A DNA stretch of 59,333 bases from Rhodanobacteraceae bacterium (GTDB lineage Bacteria; Acidobacteriota; Terriglobia; Terriglobales; Acidobacteriaceae), in the NCBI GenBank assembly GCA_903970285.1, contig CAJCHN010000004.1, forward strand, positions 1 through 59,333, in the 5' to 3' direction. Below, piece after piece: positions 17,329 to 25,842 of the stretch (positions within the stretch are counted from its first letter, which is position 1; the number at the start of each line of letters is the position of its first letter). Both the position numbers and the translations under genes were made by a program. The notes beneath the pieces are model-generated. The model saw only the letters and a list, made by a program, of their open reading frames with translations, did no database searches and was not told the origin of the DNA.

Positions 17329-18768
17329 TCAGATCAAATCGGCGGGTGAAAGTTCCAAGGCCATGGAGGGTAAAGGGCGGGAAGAAGCTATGCGTCGTGC
17401 CTGCTCGTTCCTCATGGTGCTTGCGGCGTAGAGAATGCCGACGAGGGACCAGAGGACGAAGGCAATTTGCCCTGCAACTACATTATTCGCCGGTATCTCG
17501 AGCAGCAAACCGACCAGACTGGCTTTCAGACCAAGCTCCACGGGCTGCTCGCCCTTCCTTCTCAAGAAGATCAGCACAAAGGAAAGAACGCCGATATCCA
17601 GTAGATAGACGAAACCGCCCGGCAAACCCAGGTTGAAGCCGACATTTACAAGGGAGCTATCATGTTCCGCATCGGCATACCCGACGTCAACTCCCATCCC
17701 ATATCCGACGGGTCGCTCCGTCAGCATGTGGACGACCCGCCCATAGGTTTCTGCGCGATCTACCGCGCTGAGGTCGTTTTGAGGAGCCAAAAAGCTTGCG
17801 AGACGTTCCGTCACGGCATCGGAAAGACTTGGAACACGTGTCAGTCCTATGAGGACGATCACGCAGGATGCCGAGAGGGCCAGAACCCGAAGACGCTCCT
17901 TGAGTGATCCCCTGAAGGTAAGGTACAGGACGGCGCCGACAAAACCGACCCACGAAGAACGCGCGGATGAAAGGATGAGTGAAGCGAATCCGGCGGCGAG
18001 GACAAAGTACTTCCACCGGCTCTTCGAGACATATGCCAGGATGATGCCGACAAGCAGAAAAACCGCAAGCAGCTGGGATGAGTTCATGATACTGAACACC
18101 CGAACTTCCATCGGCTCCGGCCGTCCCTCTGAAACCATGTCAGCGGAGATCATCCAGGCCGAATCCCAAGCCGGCAGCCAGAAATATTGAATGACCCCGT
18201 AAACTCCCGCGACGAACGTGCCTAACAGCATCGCTCGCTCGAAGCCGTCTCGGATCGATTCGAAATTCCTGCGCTCCACGTAGATATAGAGACCCCAAAG
18301 AATGGGCAGGAGCCATCCAGGCATGACCGCGGCGGCATCCGCCAGGTGAAATGTGACACCAGCGATCAATGCTCCGTAAATCACCGCGGCAATTGCATAG
18401 AGAAAGGGAGCTGTCTTTTGATTGATAATCCTGGGGCTGAACGACAGAAGGGACGCCAAAGGCAACAACATCACCAGGAAGGGAGCGGTGAGCACCAGGA
18501 CTTCAGGTTTGTCGATTTTGTAGTCCACAACCCGCCGGATGAGCGGCGTTAAGAAAAACAACCAGCAGAGGAATTCGGTGAATGCACCCTTATTCGAACG
18601 CAGCGCCTGTATGCCAACGCACGCAGCGCCAAGCGGAACGATATACGGAACAAGCTTTGCTCCTGGACTAAAAGACAAGGGCAGCACTATGCCGAAGAAG
18701 ACCAGCATGGGCACCCGATCCTTCCAGAAGCGCGTGGTGTCCGCCGAGTTTTGTCCGGACTTCAGCAA
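17329..18768 (-). CDS. O-antigen ligase/Wzy-type polysaccharide polymerase
   Basis: 479 residues with about twelve membrane helices. A large periplasmic loop follows helix 8 or 9: RLASFLAPQNDLSAVDRAET and then RPVGYGMGVDVGY, AEHDSSLVNVGFNLGLPGG, in which the Arg and the HDSS..N pattern match the O-antigen ligase (Wzy_C) family. In a Wzx/Wzy pathway the protein links repeat units at the periplasmic face. The start is uncertain: TTG at 18768 has GGAGGG only two or three bases away, and an ATG at 18708 is an alternative. It heads the leftward operon; a 228-base gap separates it from the upstream GT gene. Confidence 0.83.
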   Translation of the reverse strand: MLKSGQNSADTTRFWKDRVPMLVFFGIVLPLSFSPGAKLVPYIVPLGAACVGIQALRSNKGAFTEFLCWLFFLTPLIRRVVDYKIDKPEVLVLTAPFLVMLLPLASLLSFSPRIINQKTAPFLYAIAAVIYGALIAGVTFHLADAAAVMPGWLLPILWGLYIYVERRNFESIRDGFERAMLLGTFVAGVYGVIQYFWLPAWDSAWMISADMVSEGRPEPMEVRVFSIMNSSQLLAVFLLVGIILAYVSKSRWKYFVLAAGFASLILSSARSSWVGFVGAVLYLTFRGSLKERLRVLALSASCVIVLIGLTRVPSLSDAVTERLASFLAPQNDLSAVDRAETYGRVVHMLTERPVGYGMGVDVGYADAEHDSSLVNVGFNLGLPGGFVYLLDIGVLSFVLIFLRRKGEQPVELGLKASLVGLLLEIPANNVVAGQIAFVLWSLVGILYAASTMRNEQARRIASSRPLPSMALELSPADLI

Positions 18769-18996
18769 GACCCTCCATCCCGCTTCAACTTGGGGAAGCT
18801 CTCTCCGCGGAAGAGGCTCGCCGTGGAACCTGGCATCGGCTGCGCCGCACTCCGAGCCCCGATTCAGCCTTTTGCATGCGACCTCTTCCTGTCAGTATAC
18901 TTGCCCGGCCTCCGGGGGCTCTACAACTTCAACACTATCTTCAGTCTCGCCACGTTTGAGATTCTTCAAGAGCGCTCCCCGAACCCGCGGTGAACC

Positions 18997-20115
18997 TCAG
19001 GACCGGCCAAGCAGCTCCCGTGAGAGCTGCACATGCTGAGCCACGAAGCTGCGCGAATTGATGTTGCCCTCTTTCATCCGCGCCAGGGCGCGCATAGACC
19101 TGTCGCGGGATGCTGCCTGGTCGCGGGAGGCGTAGGCAATTGCTTTCTTCAAGGCGGCTACATCCTGAGGTTCAACGTAGAGCACTTCATCCGGCGTGAA
19201 GTAGCTCCGAAGGTCACCGGTGTCTGAACAGATCACCGGGATACCGAACAGTACGGCCTCTTGGATCACCGTGATGCCAGAAGCATGAAGGTTGTCCACC
19301 AGGCAGACGACGACGATGTCGGCCCAGTCATAGAGCGACATGAGCCCGTCATTATTGGCGGGTGTTACGAGGGTAACGTTGGATGCGTCACGAACCAGCT
19401 CAGAGACATCTGTCCGGGTCACCATTCGCGCTTCTATTTCAGGAGAACTCCGAACGGTGTCAACGAATGTACGCCAATCCCGGTGACGGTCATTCCCCAG
19501 CGTCAGGATGCGCAACGGATCATGCATGGGCCGAAATGTGCGGTCCAACGACTGGTCCGCGCGGATCCCATACCTGACGAACTCGCAACGAGAAAAGGGA
19601 AAAATGAGCTTCAACTGCCGCAGCGCAGACGTGGAGTGCACCGTCAACGCGTCGGCTCGCGCCAAGAGGCCGCGGTAGAGAGTGCGGCGCACTGCCGAGT
19701 AGGTGGACCAGTCATCCATGAGCCAAACGGATTGCGCTATGAGCTTTGGATTATTCCTGGATCTTCGGAAGCGCATCAGCGTAAGGATCGCGAGCGCCTG
19801 CGACTCGGTATGAGTCCAAACCACCTGAGCAGCGAAGATACCCCGCCGGTTCCGCCAGGCATGCACCAAGTCGAAGCCCAGGGCAGCCCTGAGTCCCAGA
19901 CGTATGAGCCGGCTCAAAGCGCTTTCCGGCTGATCCTCGGATTGGCAGACTGTGCAGCCCATGTCTAGTGCCTGTCTATAACCATAAGGATCCTCATGAT
20001 TGATCCCGAGAATCTTACCGGCCTGCCATCGGTCTCGCCAAGATTCACGGCCAAACCCGCGAGCGAGGTGAACGAATACAGCAATGTCCGTGCTGGGGCG
20101 GGCAGGGTGGATCAT
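18997..20115 (-). CDS. GT4-like glycosyltransferase (GT-B fold)
   Basis: About 372 residues from the ATG at 20115 (MIHPARPSTDIAVF); the frame stays open 25 codons further upstream but that part looks untranslated. It has a C-terminal Rossmann half typical of GT4: LRILTLGNDRHRDW, then HASGITVIQEAVLFGIPVICSDTGDLRSYF followed by DVAALKKAI. The first Glu of the usual EX7E motif is replaced (SGITVIQE), so either the donor site differs or it belongs to a related family. It should be a cytoplasmic enzyme adding one sugar of the repeat unit. It diverges from the GT4 gene at 20272. Confidence 0.75.
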   Translation of the reverse strand: MIHPARPSTDIAVFVHLARGFGRESWRDRWQAGKILGINHEDPYGYRQALDMGCTVCQSEDQPESALSRLIRLGLRAALGFDLVHAWRNRRGIFAAQVVWTHTESQALAILTLMRFRRSRNNPKLIAQSVWLMDDWSTYSAVRRTLYRGLLARADALTVHSTSALRQLKLIFPFSRCEFVRYGIRADQSLDRTFRPMHDPLRILTLGNDRHRDWRTFVDTVRSSPEIEARMVTRTDVSELVRDASNVTLVTPANNDGLMSLYDWADIVVVCLVDNLHASGITVIQEAVLFGIPVICSDTGDLRSYFTPDEVLYVEPQDVAALKKAIAYASRDQAASRDRSMRALARMKEGNINSRSFVAQHVQLSRELLGRS

Positions 20116-20271
20116 GAGACTATCTTCGCACGAAGGGTTATCACCACTGCGCGTCTCAGCAAAGACCTGCCGCTCTTGAGGTAGACTCAAGAGAGCCTAA
20201 TCGAACTCAACTGGTCTGGTGCTGTTCCGTGCGCATGAACTCACTGGAAGAGGCGTCTCCAGGAGGCTCTT

Positions 20272-21438
20272 TTGTCGCGTCGACTCCGGGTGTTGTTCGT
20301 CAATCACACGGCAAAATTGGGGGGCGGTGAAATAGCCCTTGGATTGCTGATTCGTCACTTGGATTCGGAGGTCGACCACGAGGTCCTTCTCTTTGAAGAC
20401 GGGCCGCTCGCGGACCTGCTGCAGCCGGTTACCAAGGTTCACACCATCACGCTTCCGGCGGAAATACGCGAGGCGCGCAAAGACAGCCTCGTCAGCTTCG
20501 CCACGTTGAGGAAACTCGGGGGTGTGCCCATCAGCATTCTTCGCGTACGAGGCGCCATACGCCGGCTGGATGTCGACTTTGTTCATACGAACTCGTTGAA
20601 AGCGGATATCCTTGGGGGAATTGCCGCCCGACTGGCTGGCAAGCGAGTGATCTGGCACGTCCGAGATCGCATCGCGCCGGATTACCTGCCCGGAGAAGTA
20701 GTGACCGTGTTCCGGAGGCTGGCTCGAATCATCCCGCACGCAATCATCGCAAACTCTGCTGCAACATTAGAGTCCCTTCACCTTCCCGCACGTGAGCGAC
20801 GCAACGGTCTTTCCGGCCAAGTGATTCATGACGGCCTGGACCTCTCGATGGTACCGGTTGTGGAACCTTCGCAGCGCCCAATGCTGGTCGTGGGGCTCGT
20901 GGGCCGGCTCAGCCCGTGGAAGGGACAGGACGTCTTCCTCAGTGCCATCCATCAGATCCATGAGGAGCTGCCCGACGTTCGCTTTGAGATCATAGGGTCC
21001 GCGCTATTTGGCGAAGAGGACTACGAACGTCACATCCGCGAGTTATCCGTGCAACTCGAGCTTGAAAGCTGTGTTCAGTTCTGCGGGTTTGTCACAAACA
21101 TCGCTGAACGAATTGCCGCACTGGATCTGGTCGTGCATGCCTCAACCATCAGCGAACCGTTCGGTCAAGTGATCATCGAGGGCATGGCGGCGGGCAAAGC
21201 GGTCATTGCGACCCGTGGTGGCGGGGTCTCCGAGATAGTTGAAGATGGGGTCTCCGGATTACTCGTACCGATGAAGGACCCTACCGCCCTTGCGCAAGCG
21301 ATGCTCTTGCTGCTGAGAGATCCTGTTCGCCGAGCCCAACTTGGAGCAGCGGCACGACAGCGTGTCCGGGACAAGTTTCGCATTGAATATACTGCTGAGA
21401 AGGTGCTCCGGCTGTACCAGGAGTTGGCTTTATCCTAA
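20272..21438 (+). CDS. GT4 family glycosyltransferase
   Basis: 388 residues. The start is TTG at 20272, preceded by AGGAGG five bases upstream; the nearby ATG at 20235 is in another frame. N-terminal half: LRVLFVNHTAKLGGGEIALG, the glycine-rich acceptor-domain loop. C-terminal half: VGLVGRLSPWKGQDVFL and EPFGQVIIEGMAAGKAVIATRGGGVSEIV, the EX7E and nucleotide-sugar site of GT4. It acts at the cytoplasmic membrane face on the lipid-linked repeat unit. It is the first of four rightward GT genes with gaps of 53, -4 and 4 bases: one operon. Confidence 0.87.
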   Translation: MSRRLRVLFVNHTAKLGGGEIALGLLIRHLDSEVDHEVLLFEDGPLADLLQPVTKVHTITLPAEIREARKDSLVSFATLRKLGGVPISILRVRGAIRRLDVDFVHTNSLKADILGGIAARLAGKRVIWHVRDRIAPDYLPGEVVTVFRRLARIIPHAIIANSAATLESLHLPARERRNGLSGQVIHDGLDLSMVPVVEPSQRPMLVVGLVGRLSPWKGQDVFLSAIHQIHEELPDVRFEIIGSALFGEEDYERHIRELSVQLELESCVQFCGFVTNIAERIAALDLVVHASTISEPFGQVIIEGMAAGKAVIATRGGGVSEIVEDGVSGLLVPMKDPTALAQAMLLLLRDPVRRAQLGAAARQRVRDKFRIEYTAEKVLRLYQELALS

Positions 21439-21491
21439 CCAGTTCAAAATCAAGCCAACAGAATATTGCTGTTACTGAGGATTCTGCTCCG

Positions 21492-22631
21492 ATGGAAGTT
21501 CGCCACCCATTAGCGCTTGAGATAGGCATCCAGTACGTGAACGGAGGCGAGGCTCGCGTGATTGCCGAGCTGTTCAAGTTTCTTCCCTCGTACGGATTCG
21601 ACGTTGTCGGTGCGGTAGCGGCTCCTGATGATGTTGCCGAGCTGACGAACGGAAGGATTCTAAGCTTCGCCCCGGAAGACAGTTCAAAGATCAAGCGTTT
21701 TATGAGCGCTCGATCCGTCCTGATCCGAATTCTGGAAGAAAGCCGTCCGGAAGTAATCGCATCGCACTTTGCGCTTTATGCACTTCCGGCGCTGGACAAG
21801 CTTCGTAGGCTGCCCATGGTGACGCATTTCCATGGCCCTTGGGGTGCGGAATCAGCACAAGATGGAGCCGGCCGACTTGCCAGCGCCATGAGAATGAAGG
21901 TCGAAAAGACGGTTTACGCGCAGTCGCAACTTGTGATTGTTCTCTCCCGCGCGTTCGCCGAGCTCGCACAATCTCGTTACGGGATCCAGGGAGATCGAAT
22001 TCGTATCGTTCCCGGGTGCGTGGACATCGAACGGTTCAAACCGAAGATGTCCAGGAGTCAGGCTCGGGAACTTCTCGGGCTGCCTCAGGATCGCCCGATT
22101 CTACTCGCGGTGCGCCGCATGGTAGCGCGGATGGGATTATCAGAGTTGATTCTTGCCTTGGCGGAAATCAAGCAGATGGTTCCGGAGGTTCTTCTCTGCA
22201 TCGCCGGCAGGGGTTTGTTGCGGGAGGTTCTGGAGCAGTTAGTTCGCGATTTGAATTTGGAGCATCACGTTCAGTTTCTAGGATTTGTTCCCGACGAAAA
22301 GCTTCCGTTGCTCTATCGCGCCGCGGACCTCAACCTGGTACCGACCAATGCACTGGAAGGATTCGGCCTGGTTGCTGCGGAGGCGCTTGCCGCTGGAACG
22401 CCTTCGCTGGTCACCCGAATCGGAGGTCTCCCGGAGGTGGTGGCGGGACTCTCGGAGGATCTCATCTTTGAATCCCCGCACCACCACGATTTGGCGGTTC
22501 GTATCCAATCCGTGCTCCTGGGCAAGCTTGCCCTGCCGGGAAGCGAAGCCTGCGCGGCATACGCGGCTGCACACTTCAGTTCCCTCAGAATGGCGGCGGA
22601 GACCGCCGCCGTCTACCGGGAGGTGCTATGA
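21492..22631 (+). CDS. GT4 family glycosyltransferase
   Basis: 379 residues with ATG start. N-terminal LALEIGIQYVNGGEARVIAEL, then VTHFHGPWGAES in the middle, and the C-terminal GT4 core ILLAVRRMVARMGLSELI, FLGFVPDEKLPLLYRAADL and EGFGLVAAEALAAGTPSLVTRIGGLPEVV (EX7E). The R-R-M-V-A-R-M-G-L segment resembles GT4 proteins of the WcaL/GumH type. It presumably adds a hexose or deoxyhexose to the growing lipid-linked unit. The stop overlaps the ATG of the next gene by four bases (ATGA), so the two are translationally coupled. Confidence 0.88.
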   Translation: MEVRHPLALEIGIQYVNGGEARVIAELFKFLPSYGFDVVGAVAAPDDVAELTNGRILSFAPEDSSKIKRFMSARSVLIRILEESRPEVIASHFALYALPALDKLRRLPMVTHFHGPWGAESAQDGAGRLASAMRMKVEKTVYAQSQLVIVLSRAFAELAQSRYGIQGDRIRIVPGCVDIERFKPKMSRSQARELLGLPQDRPILLAVRRMVARMGLSELILALAEIKQMVPEVLLCIAGRGLLREVLEQLVRDLNLEHHVQFLGFVPDEKLPLLYRAADLNLVPTNALEGFGLVAAEALAAGTPSLVTRIGGLPEVVAGLSEDLIFESPHHHDLAVRIQSVLLGKLALPGSEACAAYAAAHFSSLRMAAETAAVYREVL

Positions 22632-23641
22632 CGCCAACCTTCAGCTCTCAGCCACGTTCGTTCGCGGCCGATATACCACGTACGATCGGTGTTCTCATCC
22701 CGACCTACCGGCGAGCAAACGATCTTCTTCGTTGCTTGTCAGCACTCAAGACGCAGGAGCGGCCGCCGGATGACGTGCTCTTGATCGTGCGAACGGAGGA
22801 CCGCGAAACCCCCGACCGGGTGCGGAGCTTCCCTCCGGATGACCTCCGGATTCGGATGCTCACGACCGACGTGCCGGGAACGGTTCACGCGCATAACCTC
22901 GGCATCGAGAATTGCAGTACCGATATCCTGGCCATGATCGACGACGACACCGAGCCGCAACCTCAGTGGCTTCGTATCATCCTTGAACATTTCCAGAACG
23001 ATCCTACGCTGGGGGGACTAGGAGGGCGGGACCGCTGTTTCGAAGGATCTGCCTTCATCGACGAGCGTCGCGCTCCCGTGGGCAAGATGCAGTGGTTTGG
23101 TCGATGCATTGGAAATCACCATACCGGGTATGGACCGATACGCGAGTGCGACATCCTGAAAGGGGCTAATATGAGCTTTCGCGCCGCTGCCCTGGAACAT
23201 GCCCGATGCGACACACGCTTGAGAGGCACTGGTGCGCAGCCTAATGAAGACGTCAGTCTGGCGCTTGCTGTGCAGCGGCAAGGCTGGAAGATCGCGTATG
23301 ATCCGGCGGCACTGGTTCACCACTTTCCCGGTGCCCGTGAGGAGGTGCGGCACTATTGTGGCCAAGCTAAGGTTAAGAATGCTGAAGAATACAAAGTTTT
23401 TGCGTACAACGAGGTGGTTGGGATCTGGGACTCGTTGACTCCTCTGCGAAAGATTGCCTTCGTCCTCTGGTCCGCGCTGGTGGGAACTCGGATCTGCCCC
23501 GGCCTGGTGCAGGCATTCCGGTTCACACCGAGCCTGCGCCTTCAATCGTGGTACCGCTTCTATCTCGCCCAGCAGGCAAAGTTTGAAGCTGTGTACGATC
23601 TGCCATGGAGGTCAACATCGCGCCTTCCGGCACGCAGATAG
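22628..23641 (+). CDS. GT2 family glycosyltransferase (GT-A fold)
   Basis: 337 residues. IGVLIPTYRRANDLLRCLSAL opens the nucleotide-binding domain, with IDDDTEPQP as the metal-binding DXD-like motif (about residue 105), and GANMSFRAAAL plus NEDVSLALAVQRQGW carrying the catalytic ED. A hydrophobic C-terminal part (KIAFVLWSALVGTRICPGLV) may anchor it to the membrane. It overlaps the previous GT4 gene by ATGA and is followed after four bases by another GT4 gene. This inverting enzyme adds one sugar of the repeat unit; donor unknown. Confidence 0.88.
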   Translation: MTPTFSSQPRSFAADIPRTIGVLIPTYRRANDLLRCLSALKTQERPPDDVLLIVRTEDRETPDRVRSFPPDDLRIRMLTTDVPGTVHAHNLGIENCSTDILAMIDDDTEPQPQWLRIILEHFQNDPTLGGLGGRDRCFEGSAFIDERRAPVGKMQWFGRCIGNHHTGYGPIRECDILKGANMSFRAAALEHARCDTRLRGTGAQPNEDVSLALAVQRQGWKIAYDPAALVHHFPGAREEVRHYCGQAKVKNAEEYKVFAYNEVVGIWDSLTPLRKIAFVLWSALVGTRICPGLVQAFRFTPSLRLQSWYRFYLAQQAKFEAVYDLPWRSTSRLPARR

Positions 23642-23645
23642 GCAG

Positions 23646-24878
23646 ATGGGGGAGATGGATTCAACCGAAGTGACACTGGTGCCCAAGGATAAGTTCTCCC
23701 ACTCCAGGCGGCGAATCGCCTTTTTCCTGAGTGCTGATTCGTTCGAGGGATTCTATGGAGGCATCTTTGGTCTTGACCGGGAGACTTTCCTCGCCTCCTA
23801 TCGTAACGACTTCGTCTGGGAGTATGCTGAGGGACTTCGGACCAGAGGACACTCTGTCGTACTTTACATCCTCTCCTACGGTCCGCCAGCACTGCGCAGG
23901 ATCTCCGACGGGCTACAGGTCCGCTTCCTGGGTTTACCAAAGTGGTTGCGTCTCGTCGATCCTTTCACCTATCGGCTTCGTAAACTCGCCGGTTTTCGTA
24001 CGTTGCGCGATCGCGTCGCTTTCGCCGGGTACGGAAAGGCGCTCATGCAAGCGCTCGAGTCTGATCAAGCGGACGTGCTGTACCACCAGGAGATCTGGAC
24101 GCCGCGTTTCGACTTGATCGCTCGTACATCCACTGTGCCCGTGGTCGGCGCAGAACATGGTGCAGTCTATGCGACCTGGATGGAAGCGGATAAACGCGAC
24201 TCGCTGCATCGTGCCGCATGGATTACATGCCAGTCGGTGGAGACGTTGCGGTTAGCCGCCAGCTTCGGCGGACGGTCCCATCTTCTTTACAACGCGGTAG
24301 ACACAGAATTCTTTGCTCCTGATACCGAAACCCCCCGGACCAGCGGTCGAATACTCGCTGTGGGCAGGCTTGTCGAAGAGCAGAAGCGATTTGCGGATCT
24401 GCTTCGTGCCATGATTCTGCTTCCGGAGTTCACTCTCCTGCTGGTGGGCAGCGGACCGGATGAGCGGAGACTTCAGGGACTCGCAGCGGAATTAGGCCTT
24501 AAAGATCGCGTTCAATTCCTCGGCTTCATCGCAGACAGAAGCGAATTGAGGCGGCTCTATCGGGAATGCAGCGTCTTCGTACTCAGTTCCGCCTGGGAGG
24601 CTGTCGCGCTCGTTGTTCTGGAAGCGATGAGTTGCGGGATGCCGGTCGTGTCGACCCGCATCCCTTCGCTCCAGGAACTCCTTCGAGACGGAGTGGACGG
24701 CTTGCTGGTACCGATCGGTGCTCCCGAGGAGATCAGCAAGGCGGTACGTGTCGCAGTGGAGAGATCTGCCCTGTTGGGTGCCGAAGCGCGGCGGACGGTC
24801 ATCGAGAAGTATTCCGCTCAGGCCCTCTATGCACGACTTTCTGTTCTGCTGGAATCTGCCGGGACTGCCAAAGAATAG
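23646..24878 (+). CDS. GT4 family glycosyltransferase
   Basis: About 410 residues. I use the ATG at 23646, just after the previous stop; an ATG three codons later is possible and both have weak ribosome binding sites, so coupling is likely. The N-terminal part contains RRIAFFLSADSFEGFYGGIFG and LYHQEIWTPRFDLI; the C-terminal part has the GT4 motifs ILAVGRLVEEQKRFADLLRA, LLVGSGPDERRLQ and SAWEAVALVVLEAMSCGMPVVSTR (EX7E). It is the last gene of the rightward GT operon and ends 15 bases from the convergent export-protein gene. Confidence 0.87.
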   Translation: MGEMDSTEVTLVPKDKFSHSRRRIAFFLSADSFEGFYGGIFGLDRETFLASYRNDFVWEYAEGLRTRGHSVVLYILSYGPPALRRISDGLQVRFLGLPKWLRLVDPFTYRLRKLAGFRTLRDRVAFAGYGKALMQALESDQADVLYHQEIWTPRFDLIARTSTVPVVGAEHGAVYATWMEADKRDSLHRAAWITCQSVETLRLAASFGGRSHLLYNAVDTEFFAPDTETPRTSGRILAVGRLVEEQKRFADLLRAMILLPEFTLLLVGSGPDERRLQGLAAELGLKDRVQFLGFIADRSELRRLYRECSVFVLSSAWEAVALVVLEAMSCGMPVVSTRIPSLQELLRDGVDGLLVPIGAPEEISKAVRVAVERSALLGAEARRTVIEKYSAQALYARLSVLLESAGTAKE

Positions 24879-24893
24879 CCCGGCGGGAGACAT

Positions 24894-25547
24894 TCAGTAG
24901 ATTGGAACACCTGACGACATGGAGAAATTCGGAATACGCATGATCTTGCCAAACTGCGTCGCGACGTTCTCAGGAACGTAGATAATGTCACCTGGCTCCA
25001 GCGACATATCGTGTTCCAGCTGAGAGGTCTTCCTGATCCTGTGAAGATTCAACACCTTCACTTCGGCCATGTCACTCTTTGAGTTCAGTCGCCGGAACAC
25101 CACAACCTTAGTTTCTTTGGCGCTATCCTTGAAGCCACCCGCAAGCATGACAGCCTGGATAGCGGTCATATCTTCCCGCATCTCGAATCGATTCGGGTTC
25201 ATCACCTGTCCGGCCACGACAACGTAGGGATGCTGAAAATCTTTGAGCTCCAAATTGAGCTCCGGCTCATTCAGACGCGCGGAATCCAACCTGATGATCA
25301 GGTCATGAGCCTCAGTCATGGTCAGCCCGGCTAGCTTCACCGCTCCAGCAACGTTGAGGTCTACAAAGCCATCCGGGCCGATCGTGACTGTCTGGTCCAA
25401 CTCGGGACTCAGGCGGTAATCAAGCACCAGCGTGTCGCCAGTGTGCAGCCGATAACGATCGCGCGTGTGAAGAGTCGCGTCTTGTGTCAGTGCGACCGGC
25501 ACCTGTGCGAGGAGTCCGAACATCACGATCCATTTGATGTAACTCAT
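24894..25547 (-). CDS. Polysaccharide export protein (Wza/OtnA family, short form)
   Basis: 217 residues from ATG 25547, which has GGAGG five bases upstream. Signal peptide at residues 1-22 (VPVALTQ) but no lipobox Cys, unlike classical Wza. Then the Poly_export domain (YRLHTGDTLVLDYRLSPELDQTVTIGPDGFVDLNVAG) and one SLBB-type domain (YVVVAGQVMNPNRFEMREDMTAIQAVMLAGGF), then LEPGDIIYVPE. The full C-terminal amphipathic barrel helix of Wza seems missing or very short. It should belong to the periplasmic/outer-membrane part of the export channel. It follows the Wzz-like gene after a 295-base gap on the same strand. Confidence 0.85.
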   Translation of the reverse strand: MSYIKWIVMFGLLAQVPVALTQDATLHTRDRYRLHTGDTLVLDYRLSPELDQTVTIGPDGFVDLNVAGAVKLAGLTMTEAHDLIIRLDSARLNEPELNLELKDFQHPYVVVAGQVMNPNRFEMREDMTAIQAVMLAGGFKDSAKETKVVVFRRLNSKSDMAEVKVLNLHRIRKTSQLEHDMSLEPGDIIYVPENVATQFGKIMRIPNFSMSSGVPIY

Positions 25548-25842
25548 CTTTTCCTCCGTCGAAATGGTTGCAGTTCTTGGCAACTACGTAGCTTGATCCG
25601 GAACGACGCCGAACGCTTTCATGCTCTTGAACTCGATCCGTCCGCTGGTGACATGAGGCGGTCGCGCAAAGGATGGTGTACACCGCTTCGTTGTCGCCTG
25701 CTCTCGTCTCTGATCACTTCCAGCCGCGCCCAGCGGGGCAATGTGCAACGATTCAGAGTTTCCCTGAACACGGGTGAATATCGAATTGAATGCGACCATC
25801 GAGAAGAAAGCCTGGACGATTGATCATGGCCAGCTCTCAGCT

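Noticed and set aside
25584-25799. Small minus-strand frame of 71 codons between the Wza and Wzz genes
   Set aside because: No ribosome binding site and no coding character; probably leader sequence.
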